Notes: generated by a model not told the origin, from the letters alone. DNA of 64,000 nucleotides from Leptolyngbya boryana PCC 6306 (GCF_000353285.1 NZ_KB731324.1:1196577-1260576); one strand, 5' to 3'; counted from the first letter of the stretch, positions 27,230-35,977 are shown. Numbers and translations: made by a program.

Positions 27230-27472
27230 ATGATTATTTCTGATCTCAATTTTGAAGAAACTCCACCTGCCAGTGAAGATCTTCAAGGCGGCGCAGATTG
27301 GGCAGCGACCTTGACTGCTTTTAATCAATTTTTATCCATGATCCAAACAGGCGCAGTTTCAGGACCCAATGGGAGTTCAGCCTTTGCAAATATTGGTCGA
27401 TCGTATACTTCGACACTGGGCTTCAGTACGATCGGACTCGGTATCAACAATCCCAATTTTTGGCAGCTATAA
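27230..27472 (+). CDS. Double-glycine leader peptide 2, paralogue of peptide 1
   Basis: An 80-residue precursor with a leader of exactly 21 residues (MIISDLNFEETPPASEDLQGG, ending at GG) and a 59-residue core, also free of cysteine. The core matches peptide 1 in order: QFLSMIQTG against QELSAMQSG, then VSGPNGSSAFAN against TSGPLGTASFAN, and LGFSTIGLG against GGFSMIALG. It has an extra eight-residue aromatic tail (NNPNFWQL). GTAGGAGCC precedes ATG 27230. The pair is separated by 111 bases. Two-component bacteriocins are usually encoded as such adjacent pairs. Confidence 0.75.
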   Translation: MIISDLNFEETPPASEDLQGGADWAATLTAFNQFLSMIQTGAVSGPNGSSAFANIGRSYTSTLGFSTIGLGINNPNFWQL

Positions 27473-27502
27473 ATTTCGGACAACACAACAAAAAGCATTT
27501 GC

Positions 27503-27545
27503 ATCAATGTGCCAATCTCGAAGTCACCTAGGTTGGCACATTGAT
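27503..27545. promoter_or_regulatory. Perfect palindrome after the leader peptides
   Basis: ATCAATGTGCCAA (27503-27515) pairs perfectly with TTGGCACATTGAT (27533-27545), with a 17-base loop. TTGGCACA occurs again at 27572-27579. No T run follows on the plus strand. It could be a processing site, an operator or a terminator without T run. Confidence 0.5.
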
Positions 27546-27731
27546 ATTTGAAAAAACGCGATGCCGAATCGTTGGCACACTCACAAATTCTAAATTTTAG
27601 CTAAAGTTTTTGTTACTTTATTTTTCTATAAATTACAAATTTAGACCGCCGCGTTACGAATGCTTGAGCGGTTATTGCCCTCCAGATGCTTATGTTATCG
27701 TTCGGAAAACCGTGTCCAATAGGAGGGACTC

Positions 27732-28055
27732 ATGAGCGATTTCATGAGCTACTACCGTGAAGCAAAGACTCATTTCATTGCATCTCACCAACACCCTATT
27801 AATCAAAAACTTCATCACTTAACTAATGCATTAGCGATCTCCGCTGTGATTTTTTTATTCATTGACTGGCGATGGACACTTGTGTGTCTTGTTCTGACTC
27901 AGGTTTTTGCTTTGGGCGGTCATGCCGTATTTGAAAAAAATCACCCTGCATTTGTGAAATACCCTGGCATTACAATTTTGGCTTCATTGTCTTGGTCATT
28001 TGAACATTGGTTTGGATTTCGAGAAATTTTTCAACGTTTCAACGCTCATTCATAA
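27732..28055 (+). CDS. DUF962 / Mpo1-like membrane protein
   Basis: A 107-residue protein with the marks of the DUF962/Mpo1 family: an N-terminal FMSYYREAKTHFIASHQHP, HHLTNALAISAVIFLF as first membrane segment, and the conserved FALGGHAVFEKNHPAF with HP and H residues that bind iron in yeast Mpo1, a 2-hydroxy fatty acid dioxygenase. Start at ATG 27732 follows AGGAGGGA, a near-perfect ribosome site. It is 23 bases upstream of the amidohydrolase gene. Confidence 0.85.
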   Translation: MSDFMSYYREAKTHFIASHQHPINQKLHHLTNALAISAVIFLFIDWRWTLVCLVLTQVFALGGHAVFEKNHPAFVKYPGITILASLSWSFEHWFGFREIFQRFNAHS

Positions 28056-28078
28056 CATTCATTTTGGAGTAATCGTTT

Positions 28079-29470
28079 ATGTATAACGGCATATTAGTCA
28101 TCGATGCCGATGCTCATAAGCTTGAAAATCCGCTCGTAATTCGCGATTATATTGAACCTGAATATCGCGATCGTGTGACATTAATTGTTGATAATCTCGG
28201 CGATCAACGGATGCGCATCGTCGATTTCAATCCGGCAACCGGAAAAAATGATTTGGTGCGGCTGTTCCCGCAACCTCAAGGACTCGGAAAAGGTGGATTC
28301 CGGAATCTGCATCCCGAAACGACGTTGGGTGCTGTGTTTAATCGCACGCGACTTGAGCACATGGATCAAGAAGGGGTCGATGTTCAAGTCATTTATGGCA
28401 CTTGGAATCTCAGTTTTGGCAGTTATCTCGATCGAGATTTAGCCGTCGCACTTTGCAAAGCCTACAACAACTACATTGCCGAGGATTGTAAGGGCTACGA
28501 TAACCGCTTGAAAGCGATCGGCATTTTACCGATTCAAGATGTGCAAGAGTCGGTGAAAGAGATGCATCGCTGCGTCGAGGAATTAGGCTTAATTGGGGTT
28601 GCAGTGCCTCCGAATATTGCCATTCCCCATCCAAAAGCACCGGAAGCGTTTCCCGAAGTTCGGACTTGCAAAACAATTTCACATCCTGACTTTGAGCCGA
28701 TTATCCAAGCTGCGGTTGAACTCGATATTGCCTTGGGCATTCATGGCGGGCCTGGGTCTTACATGGTGGGCGGACTCTCGGATCACACCGAAACTTTCGT
28801 GTTGAGCCATATTTTCGTGCAGCGAAACCAGCAACAGTTAGCACTGGCTCGAATGGTTTTTGACGGTGTGTTTGAGCGCTATCCAACCTTGAGAGTTGGC
28901 TTCCTAGAAGGCGGATGCGGTTGGCTGCCCGATTTGGCGCATTCTTTCCATGAACATTGGGAAAAACGGATTCGGGACTTTGATCCGAAGCATCCTTATC
29001 GTCCTTCCGCACTTGAGTTTACGAAGCTGATGATTCAAGAGCAAGGGGCGCACAATAGCAGCAGCATTGTGACCCAAGCGAAGAACTTGTTTGATCTGCT
29101 GTGGACGAAGCAGCACGATCCCACCAAGATCAATGATGCTAGCTTGTACGAACACTTTGAGCTGAAACATCGCGATCCGATGGAGTACTTCGAGCGTGGT
29201 CAAATCTTTACGTCGTTTGAGTCTGACGATCCGGCTCCGGCTTATCTCCCTGCCGCGATGGGCGAGATGGGTAAACGGCTCGCTTGCTTCTCGGGTGACT
29301 ACGGTCATTGGGATGGCGTACTGCGAGACTGCGTGAAATCGGCAGCTGAAGTGACGAACTACGATCGTGATCACCTCGAACTCTTACTGAGCGGCAATGC
29401 TTTAGCTCTGTATGGCGATCGCTTGAGAAATTCTCTGCCACAAAGAAGCCTCGCAGGCGCGATCGCATAG
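28079..29470 (+). CDS. Amidohydrolase (Amidohydro_2) family protein
   Basis: A metal-dependent TIM-barrel hydrolase or decarboxylase-like protein of 463 residues. The first strand has VIDADAHKLENP, in place of the D-x-H of the family; then LEHMDQEGVDVQVIYGTWN, a central LGIHGGPGSYM with the second metal histidine, LEGGCGWLPDLAHSFHEHWE, and a C-terminal CFSGDYGHWDG with the catalytic aspartate. This pattern is near the aminocarboxymuconate-semialdehyde decarboxylase-like branch. The substrate is not clear. It shares a likely transcript with the DUF962 gene. Confidence 0.85.
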   Translation: MYNGILVIDADAHKLENPLVIRDYIEPEYRDRVTLIVDNLGDQRMRIVDFNPATGKNDLVRLFPQPQGLGKGGFRNLHPETTLGAVFNRTRLEHMDQEGVDVQVIYGTWNLSFGSYLDRDLAVALCKAYNNYIAEDCKGYDNRLKAIGILPIQDVQESVKEMHRCVEELGLIGVAVPPNIAIPHPKAPEAFPEVRTCKTISHPDFEPIIQAAVELDIALGIHGGPGSYMVGGLSDHTETFVLSHIFVQRNQQQLALARMVFDGVFERYPTLRVGFLEGGCGWLPDLAHSFHEHWEKRIRDFDPKHPYRPSALEFTKLMIQEQGAHNSSSIVTQAKNLFDLLWTKQHDPTKINDASLYEHFELKHRDPMEYFERGQIFTSFESDDPAPAYLPAAMGEMGKRLACFSGDYGHWDGVLRDCVKSAAEVTNYDRDHLELLLSGNALALYGDRLRNSLPQRSLAGAIA

Positions 29471-29490
29471 CCTCTTAGACCTCCGATTAG

Positions 29491-29522
29491 AACTCCGAGT
29501 CTTGACAAACTCGGAGTTTTTG
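29491..29522. terminator. Bidirectional terminator
   Basis: AACTCCGAG (29491-29499) pairs with CTCGGAGTT (29510-29518) and is followed by TTT. It separates the convergent genes at 28079 and 29529. Confidence 0.75.
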
Positions 29523-29528
29523 CACGTT

Positions 29529-30398
29529 TTAAGAGCGCGTAGCTAGTTCTTTCTCACCAATTTCAGCGATCAAAGGACTCGTCACGCGCCGAAGTAAAAT
29601 CTTCTCGACCTGATTTTCTACCACCCGCGTTGCTTCCAGTTCTAGCTCTCCCCACTGAAGGCGATCACCTGTTGTGGGAACCCGTGCTAAATGATGCACC
29701 ATGAATCCCGCGATCGTCCGATAAGCATCACTTGCAGATAAGCCTAAATCAAATTGCTCATTCAGTTGGCTCACCTCCACCGTCCCAGCGAGCAAGATCG
29801 AGTGAGCGTCTTTCGGAACGAGCGCATCCTGATGATTTTCTTTCTGAGTAATCCGCCCCGTTAACAATCGAACGGTTCCATTCAGAATCACGAGCGCTGG
29901 AAAGAACAGATAAAAGCAAAATTGCAGCGGACGAATCAGAAACAGTGCTGTTCTTTCTGGCGCATGAGCCGCTAATACTTTTGGAACCAGTTCACCCAGT
30001 ACGATTTCGACATACGTAACAATCAGAAATGCGATCGCAGTTGCAATCGTATGCGTCGTGATCATCGCAGGCAAATGCGCGATCGGGAGTAGCGCAATCC
30101 ACGGTTCGATCCAATGCACGGTCGCCCCTTCCCCCAACCAACCCAAAACCAGACTACCCGCCGTTGTCCCCGTCTGCGTTACCGATAAATATTGCCCTAA
30201 ATTGTTTTGGGCATATTGAACTTGCTGTGCTGCACGATTGCCTTGCTGCGCTAAATGATCGATTTCGCCTTTTGCAGCCGATACGATCGCGAGTTCTGCC
30301 GCCACGAAGAAGGCAACCGCTAGCACAAACAGCAGCAATACTAGCAAACGGAGAAGTGTCTCAGCCGTTTCAATTTCAAATGTCTCTAAAGTCGTCAA
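29529..30398 (-). CDS. CNNM/DUF21 membrane protein with CorC_HlyC domain, lacking CBS domains
   Basis: Members of this family are linked to magnesium or cobalt efflux. Residues 1-190 are a DUF21 membrane domain: LFVLAVAFFVAAELAIVSAA, GSLVLGWLGEGA and IVTYVEIVLGELVPKVLA. The last 90 residues are a CorC_HlyC-type domain (AGTVEVSQLNEQFDLGLS, RVPTTGDRLQWGELELEATR, KILLRR). The usual pair of CBS nucleotide-binding domains of about 120 residues between these two parts is absent; the join lies near KENHQDALVPKDAHSI. Total 289 residues rather than the usual 420-450. No frameshift or stop is seen, so it is a clean in-frame shortened form. Confidence 0.82.
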   Translation of the reverse strand: MTTLETFEIETAETLLRLLVLLLFVLAVAFFVAAELAIVSAAKGEIDHLAQQGNRAAQQVQYAQNNLGQYLSVTQTGTTAGSLVLGWLGEGATVHWIEPWIALLPIAHLPAMITTHTIATAIAFLIVTYVEIVLGELVPKVLAAHAPERTALFLIRPLQFCFYLFFPALVILNGTVRLLTGRITQKENHQDALVPKDAHSILLAGTVEVSQLNEQFDLGLSASDAYRTIAGFMVHHLARVPTTGDRLQWGELELEATRVVENQVEKILLRRVTSPLIAEIGEKELATRS

Positions 30399-30514
30399 AT
30401 CACCGCTCCCGTACGCTTTTTGGGAATTCTATTTGTGTAAAGATTACTGAAGTTTCTCAGTAATTTCATCCTCATCGCGAGGATCTAAATTAATCGCAAT
30501 ATTCACGTGAACTC

Positions 30515-32314
30515 ATGTTGCTAAAACGATCTGCGCTCTCAACCCTGGCTGTATTGAGTCTAGCCAGTTTCTCAGATTTGTCGGTTCGTCCTGCTCAAGC
30601 GGTGACTGCGCCGACTCCTGTCGTTGCCCCCCTGACTCAGCCAACCCGGATCTCTCTCTCGACAATTCTCCCGTCTGAAACACTCGGAGTCGTACTCGTC
30701 AACACGCAAGATGATCGCTGGCAAGAATTAAGCCAGTTTCAGTTGTTCCCCGACGGATTTGCATTTCCAGGCAGTCTGCTCTATCCCACTGAAAAAGATG
30801 CAAGTTTCGAGAAAGATATTAAACCCTGGCTAGGCGAGCAGTTTGGAGTTGCCTTTCTTTCAGCGAAAAGCATCGTGACGATTTCCGATGTGAAAGACCC
30901 GGCAGCTTTGGCGCAATATGTCGATCGTGTTAAAAAAAGCCGCAAGAAAGCCCCGAAAGAAGCGCAGTATAAAGGCGTGACGATCCTGGAGTTTGAAGCA
31001 GAAAAAATACCGATTCAAGCTGAGCCTAAAGCGACTGTCAAGAAACCTCAGCCTGATGCACCTGACCCTGATTCAGAAGACTCAAGTTTCGTTCCGACTC
31101 AACCCAAATTTGCGATCGCGGTTCTTCCCAATCATTTTGTCAGTTCAACTTCAACGGAAGCGATTCAAGAACTGCTCGATGCACAAGGCAAGCTGAGTGA
31201 AAATCCTAAGTTTCAAAAATTTCAGCAAAACCCGAAAGCGCTTAAATCGATCGTGACGCTCTATGGCGAGTATGGCAAATTTCTCAAAGCGTTTACTCAA
31301 CTCAATCAACAGCAGATTGAAGAACTGACCAAGAAAAATCCCAACCTACCTGTGCCACCCGTGCTCGATCCGAGTTTACTGGATCCATTGGCAAAATTTT
31401 ATGACACCGCCGAAGGCTTTGTCTGGGCAGAATCCACAGGATTACGCGCGCAATTCGCAGTGAATTTGACTCAATCTGTTCCAGAGAATTTGTTAACTCC
31501 GTTGACTACTCGCAATCAGATTCTCAGTCGCCTGCCAGAAGTCAATTACATGATGTCCAATAGCCAGAATTTAGCGCTGTATTGGCAAGCATTGACGCTA
31601 GGACTAGAATCGCAGCCATCCTGGAAGAAAAACTTGGAACAAAGCCGGAAGTGGATGCAGGATTTCATTGGCGTGGACGATCGCGATATTTTCCCTTGGA
31701 TGAATGGAGAGTACGCGATATTTGCTTATCCGACTCGCCAAGGATTTATTCCCTCGATTTCGCCAGGGTTAGACATTGCCTTCGGCATGATGGTGCAAAC
31801 AGACGATCGCGCTGCCGCCGAAGCGGGATTAAAGAAATTCCAGGAGTTTGTCACCCCTCGTTTAGGGCAAGCGCTCGTCCATCAATCTACCCTGGCAGGT
31901 CAACCTGTCACGAGTTTTGGATCCATTGAGAAAGGTCGATCGCTGAATTTCTTAAGTCATGGTTGGACAGATGAGCAGACTTTAGTGATGTTATTTGGAG
32001 GCGGATCAATGAGCGAGTTTAGCCCGACACCGACTCGGACTCTACCGCAATCTGCCAACTTTAGATCTGCGATCGCACCCTTCCCCGATGCGAATTTAGG
32101 CTATTTCTATGTCAATCAAGGCGCATTCATGAGCTTTTTGAACACTGCGGCGTTTCCGATGATATTCGGTGCATCGAGGTCAAGCAATCCATTTGCCACG
32201 CAGCTTCAAGATAGCTTGAGTAGCATTCGGAGCATTAGCGGTGCGAGTTCGATCAAAGACAATCAAGTGCAATTTGAAGGTTTTCTTTCACTTGCATCGC
32301 GATTAAATCGCTAA
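30515..32314 (+). CDS. DUF3352 domain-containing protein
   Basis: A 599-residue exported protein. The N-terminus has a signal peptide (SALSTLAVLSLASFSDL, likely cut after AQA). The remaining sequence matches the cyanobacterial DUF3352 family: ILPSETLGVVLVNTQDDRW, EQFGVAFLSAKSI, an acidic linker around residues 170-195, and YAIFAYPTRQGFIPSISPGL with the late NLGYFYVNQGAF. The function of the family is not known. It is transcribed divergently from the CNNM gene. Confidence 0.82.
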   Translation: MLLKRSALSTLAVLSLASFSDLSVRPAQAVTAPTPVVAPLTQPTRISLSTILPSETLGVVLVNTQDDRWQELSQFQLFPDGFAFPGSLLYPTEKDASFEKDIKPWLGEQFGVAFLSAKSIVTISDVKDPAALAQYVDRVKKSRKKAPKEAQYKGVTILEFEAEKIPIQAEPKATVKKPQPDAPDPDSEDSSFVPTQPKFAIAVLPNHFVSSTSTEAIQELLDAQGKLSENPKFQKFQQNPKALKSIVTLYGEYGKFLKAFTQLNQQQIEELTKKNPNLPVPPVLDPSLLDPLAKFYDTAEGFVWAESTGLRAQFAVNLTQSVPENLLTPLTTRNQILSRLPEVNYMMSNSQNLALYWQALTLGLESQPSWKKNLEQSRKWMQDFIGVDDRDIFPWMNGEYAIFAYPTRQGFIPSISPGLDIAFGMMVQTDDRAAAEAGLKKFQEFVTPRLGQALVHQSTLAGQPVTSFGSIEKGRSLNFLSHGWTDEQTLVMLFGGGSMSEFSPTPTRTLPQSANFRSAIAPFPDANLGYFYVNQGAFMSFLNTAAFPMIFGASRSSNPFATQLQDSLSSIRSISGASSIKDNQVQFEGFLSLASRLNR

Positions 32315-32333
32315 GTTGAGCGATCGCGCTACA

Positions 32334-32391
32334 TTTCGACTTTGCTCAACCCTCTAGATCCGAGGTCTTCACAGGTTGAGCAGAGTCGAAA
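32334..32391. repeat. Long inverted repeat after the DUF3352 gene
   Basis: TTTCGACTTTGCTCAACC at 32334-32351 pairs with GGTTGAGCAGAGTCGAAA at 32374-32391, 17 of 18 positions Watson-Crick and one G-U, with a 22-base loop. The TTCGACTCTGCTCAACC motif is typical of a family of short palindromic repeats in cyanobacteria. It may also serve as a transcript end. Confidence 0.75.
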
Positions 32392-32451
32392 TTCAAATTC
32401 CATGAAAGATAGAGAACAATTCGCTTCTCTCTCATCTCCAATTTGCGAATA

Positions 32452-32685
32452 TTAGAGCGAAGTCATCTTAATTCCCATCACACCCCAGGCCCGAAAAAAT
32501 TGCCGATACAATTCCTGCCCTGCCTCAGTGAGATCTCCATCTTCGCCAATCTCACCACCCACAATGAAAGTTCCACGATCGCTTTCAAAACAAAGTCGTT
32601 GCACCCCAGACTCATCGGTCTGAATTCGCAACGACCCATTCGCTAAAACTTGCCCAGATCCACTTGAAACCGCAAATCGCATCAC
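32452..32685 (-). CDS. Conserved small hypothetical protein
   Basis: A 77-residue protein without membrane segment or signal. The first half looks like strands (MRFAVSSGSGQVLANGSLRI, then QRLCFESDRGTFIVGGEIG) and the second is helical (DLTEAGQELYRQFFRAWGVM). It lies 24 bases downstream of the DMT transporter stop and may be cotranscribed with it. Not assigned to a domain. Confidence 0.55.
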   Translation of the reverse strand: MMRFAVSSGSGQVLANGSLRIQTDESGVQRLCFESDRGTFIVGGEIGEDGDLTEAGQELYRQFFRAWGVMGIKMTSL

Positions 32686-32709
32686 ATTATTTGAGTAACA
32701 CCTTTCCCA

Positions 32710-33873
32710 TTATGCAGATTTTGCGGTCTTTCTCATCCGCTCAAAGCTCAGAGCAGTGACCCCGATCGTCACAAGCAAAATTCCAGCAATTTGTACCCAA
32801 TCTAACTTAGTACGGATGATCACAGCGGCTAGCAACGCCGTTAACACAGGACCACTCGATGCGATGATCGAAGCTTGTGCCGCCCCCATATAGCGCACCC
32901 CGAAATTGTTCGAGAGGTATCCGACGAGAGTGAACGCCCCCAAGACTAGACCTCCCATGAATAATCCAGGTCTGCCCGTCGCTGAAACTGCAACCCCTAA
33001 CTGAAGTGGTAAGGATAGACTCACACTCGTACAAACGAGCACCGTGAGAAATTGCACCACACTGACGGGAACCGGATGCACTTTGCGAAATCCAAGCTGC
33101 ATCAAAATTAAATACAGCGCGAATGCCGCTCCGGAGAATATGGCAAAAAACACGCCTCCGCCCAGTTTTGCGACCATTAAACTGGGAATAGCTGTCAAAA
33201 TTACACCCAACAAAATCAATCCCATCACGACAACCCGCAGACGAGTTGGTCGATCGTTAAACAACCACCAAGCGAGGGGAACCGTGAGCAGCGGATACAT
33301 AAATAGAATCGTGACCGCAGCACCTGGCCCAATTTGTGCGATCGCAATATAAATCAGAACTTGTGACAAAAACAGAAAAACACCGCTGCCGATAATGTGC
33401 CAAAGCGGACGACGATCGCGCTTCAGCAGGACTTTCTGAAGATCTTGCCAAACTGGAGGGTAAAGAAATCCCGCAATGCCAATCATCAAAGGCACGACCA
33501 CCAGCATTCGCATCCAGAGAATCAATAACGAATTCCCGATTGTCGGCTGGATAAAGCCACCCGCGGAAAATAGACCAAATAATCGAATCGGTTGCCCGAT
33601 CGTGATGCGGACAATCACGTTATGAATCGACAGCGCAAAAGTCGAAAGCAAAACGAGCCAAAGCCCCAACCTTAATTTTGATACTTTAGGTTTTTGGGGC
33701 TTGAGAGAAAGCTGAGATTGAGACCGTAACTCTTCAACCTCTTTCCTCAACTGCGCATTCACCTCGCGCAGTTCCGTAATTTCCCGCCGATCGGTGCTTG
33801 CACCAGATGTAGCAGAAATCTCTTCATTTTGATTCGGTGGGCGCGAATCACCCCATGATTGCTCTTGCTCCAT
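32710..33873 (-). CDS. DMT (EamA) family transporter with N-terminal coiled coil
   Basis: Ten hydrophobic segments from about residue 72 onwards, in two EamA halves, typical of drug/metabolite transporters. The first 70 residues are polar and include a coiled coil (ITELREVNAQLRKEVEELRSQ), an unusual extension for the family. Marks include GPGAAVTILFMYPLLTVPLAWW in the first half and VGYLSNNFGVRYMGAAQASII in the second, with the last helix WVQIAGILLVTIGVTAL. Substrate unknown. Confidence 0.85.
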   Translation of the reverse strand: MEQEQSWGDSRPPNQNEEISATSGASTDRREITELREVNAQLRKEVEELRSQSQLSLKPQKPKVSKLRLGLWLVLLSTFALSIHNVIVRITIGQPIRLFGLFSAGGFIQPTIGNSLLILWMRMLVVVPLMIGIAGFLYPPVWQDLQKVLLKRDRRPLWHIIGSGVFLFLSQVLIYIAIAQIGPGAAVTILFMYPLLTVPLAWWLFNDRPTRLRVVVMGLILLGVILTAIPSLMVAKLGGGVFFAIFSGAAFALYLILMQLGFRKVHPVPVSVVQFLTVLVCTSVSLSLPLQLGVAVSATGRPGLFMGGLVLGAFTLVGYLSNNFGVRYMGAAQASIIASSGPVLTALLAAVIIRTKLDWVQIAGILLVTIGVTALSFERMRKTAKSA

Positions 33874-33952
33874 CGGTCTTCACCCTTGACATCCGGCTGT
33901 AGATAACTTCACAACCTATAGTGCCCAGTGAAGAGTTGATAAACTCTATTGT

Positions 33953-35161
33953 CTAAAATTCAACGAAAGTCGTACGCAAAATCAAAAATAAAATTCCGCT
34001 GAGCACAGCAGCAATGGGAATCGTCACAAACCAAGTTAAACCGATCGATCTCAGAGTTTGAAACTGAATGCTTTTCATGCCTTGAACAAATCCCACTCCA
34101 ACAACACCGCCCACTAGAGCGTGAGAAGTCGAAACCGGAAATCCCATACGAGAGGCAATCAATATTGTGGTTGCTGTTGCGAGTTCTGCACAAAGTCCGC
34201 CGCTAGGCTGCAAAGGAATAATTCCTTCTCCAATCGTTGAAATCACTTTTTTCCCTAAGACGGCTAACCCTGAAACGATGCCAACTCCACCAAGTATCAA
34301 ACTCCAAACTGGAATCTGGAAGTCTTCTAACGGCAAGTTTCCAGTTTGCAGAATGTAGACGATCGCGGCAAAGGGTGCGATCGCGTTGCCAACATCATTT
34401 GAGCCATGAGCAAACGCGACAAAGCAGGCACTGACCACTTGAAATTTAGCGATCGTCGCTTCTACGGTCTGTAAATTTTGGAATCCGTAAACGGATAACG
34501 TTCCGATTCCAATGACTCCAAGCATGAGTGAAATAGATGGAATCGGTAAATGAATAATAGTTTGAATCGGTTTGGCGATCGTCGGAAAGACAATCACACC
34601 GAAAACGCTAATCAATACGGCACTGAGCCAGGGAATCCATTCTTCGAGTTGATGAGGTCGATCAAGAATCCATTGTTTGATCAAACTGTAAAAAACAGCC
34701 GCGATCGTGCCACTCACTAAGGGAGTGATCACCCAAGTGAGAGAAATAAGACCGATCGTGCTCCAATTGACAGCAGTTTTGCCGAACGCGAGATAGCCAA
34801 CGCCTGCGATCGCGCCGACAGTTGCATGAGAAGACGACACGGGAAATCCAAACACTGTGGCAATATTCAACCAAACTCCTGCGGCGATTAAGACCGAAAT
34901 CATCCCAATCAGCAAGATTTGGGGCGTGAATTGGGCGGGATTAATGATGCCTGTAACGAGTTTCTGAGAAACAGTTTGACCAAACAAGACTGCGCCCGTG
35001 AATTCTAGAGTTCCTGCAATGATTAAGGCTTGTTTGAGCGTGACAGCTTTAGAACCCACCGAGGTTCCCATCGAATTCGCAACATCATTCGCGCCCAGAT
35101 TCCATGCCAGATAGAATGCTAGAAGACTCGTAATGAGCAAGACAATCTGATCCATTTCCAC
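33953..35161 (-). CDS. Inorganic phosphate transporter, PiT family
   Basis: A 402-residue membrane protein with two inverted PiT repeats. Signatures are FYLAWNLGANDVANSMGTSVG near the N-terminus (residues 16-36), FGFPVSSSHATVGAIAGVG, then VAFAHGSNDVGNAIAPFAA and GFPVSTSHALVGGVVGVG in the second half. It takes up phosphate with a coupled cation. It lies 79 bases upstream of the DMT gene on the same strand. Confidence 0.93.
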   Translation of the reverse strand: MEMDQIVLLITSLLAFYLAWNLGANDVANSMGTSVGSKAVTLKQALIIAGTLEFTGAVLFGQTVSQKLVTGIINPAQFTPQILLIGMISVLIAAGVWLNIATVFGFPVSSSHATVGAIAGVGYLAFGKTAVNWSTIGLISLTWVITPLVSGTIAAVFYSLIKQWILDRPHQLEEWIPWLSAVLISVFGVIVFPTIAKPIQTIIHLPIPSISLMLGVIGIGTLSVYGFQNLQTVEATIAKFQVVSACFVAFAHGSNDVGNAIAPFAAIVYILQTGNLPLEDFQIPVWSLILGGVGIVSGLAVLGKKVISTIGEGIIPLQPSGGLCAELATATTILIASRMGFPVSTSHALVGGVVGVGFVQGMKSIQFQTLRSIGLTWFVTIPIAAVLSGILFLILRTTFVEF

Positions 35162-35285
35162 GTCAATTTCCTCAGGGCATGAACAGAAGCTAATTCAACG
35201 CAGGCACCCTTGGCGGGTTCTAAACCTCAAGGAGCAGCGAATTGTACACAGCATGGGACGCTAACAGCAAGTTGGGAAATTCAGA

Positions 35286-35900
35286 TTAAGCCTCTCTTGC
35301 ATGTGTCGATCGCATTTCCTTACGCAACAGCATCCGTCTTGGCTTTCCTAAAAACCAATCCCAACTCAACTGAATTTCCTCCAATCGATACCCCAACTTG
35401 AAATACAATGCTTTCGCTGCCTGATTCGTCTCTAGAACGTGCAGATAAATCTGGCGATAGCCCCAACTTTCTACATAAGGCTCACACGCCAATAACAGCT
35501 GTTCTGCAATGCCCTGCCGCCGGAATTCTTCTCTCACCGCCAAATTTGACAAATAAATATACTGGCTCGTTTTCGGTTGCCAAGGATTGGCGCTGCGTAT
35601 CCCCACCTCCACCGTTCCCACAATTAATTCATCCCGATGCGTCGTATCGATCGCGACGAGACACGCATAGTTTGAGGTCATTGAGCGCGCTCGACTCCGC
35701 AAATCCTCATAAATTCCTACTCGAATAATCGCACCCAACCAGGGCAAAAACGGCGGATACAGCGGAAAACTATCCACCAAAATTCCCGCAATTTCGTTCA
35801 AATCCTGCGGCTGCACAGCCCGAATTCGATAGCGAGTCGGACTAGAATAATCCATTTGACGCGAAGAAACGCTCACAAGCTCAGATAACCCAACCTTCAC
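35286..35900 (-). CDS. GNAT family N-acetyltransferase
   Basis: A 204-residue acetyltransferase. The acetyl-CoA loop is LAVREEFRRQGIAEQLLLAC (R-x-x-G-x-A), followed by YGWQIYLHV-like strand (WGYRQIYLHVLETNQAAKALY) and LGYRLEE, the usual C-terminal order. The first 20 residues may be an unneeded extension; a start at the internal methionine MDYSSPTRY (residue 16) is possible. Many cyanobacterial members of this type sit near photosystem genes, but the substrate is not known. Confidence 0.82.
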   Translation of the reverse strand: MKVGLSELVSVSSRQMDYSSPTRYRIRAVQPQDLNEIAGILVDSFPLYPPFLPWLGAIIRVGIYEDLRSRARSMTSNYACLVAIDTTHRDELIVGTVEVGIRSANPWQPKTSQYIYLSNLAVREEFRRQGIAEQLLLACEPYVESWGYRQIYLHVLETNQAAKALYFKLGYRLEEIQLSWDWFLGKPRRMLLRKEMRSTHAREA

Positions 35901-35933
35901 ATCCTAAATCACCCTGCCCAAAATCAGCGCAAA

Positions 35934-35966
35934 AAAGAACCCGTCTTGAGTCAAGACGGGTTCTTT
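35934..35966 (-). terminator. Rho-independent terminator of psbB-psbT
   Basis: AAAGAACCCGTCTTGA (35934-35949) is followed by TCAAGACGGGTTCTTT (35951-35966), a perfect inverted repeat. On the minus strand it ends in a T run, 12 bases after the psbT stop. Confidence 0.9.
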
Positions 35967-35977
35967 CACAGAAGGAT

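Noticed and set aside
27533-27579. TTGGCACA copies resembling the -24 element of sigma-54 promoters
   Set aside because: Cyanobacteria are not known to carry sigma-54, and the -12 GC element is missing at the required distance.
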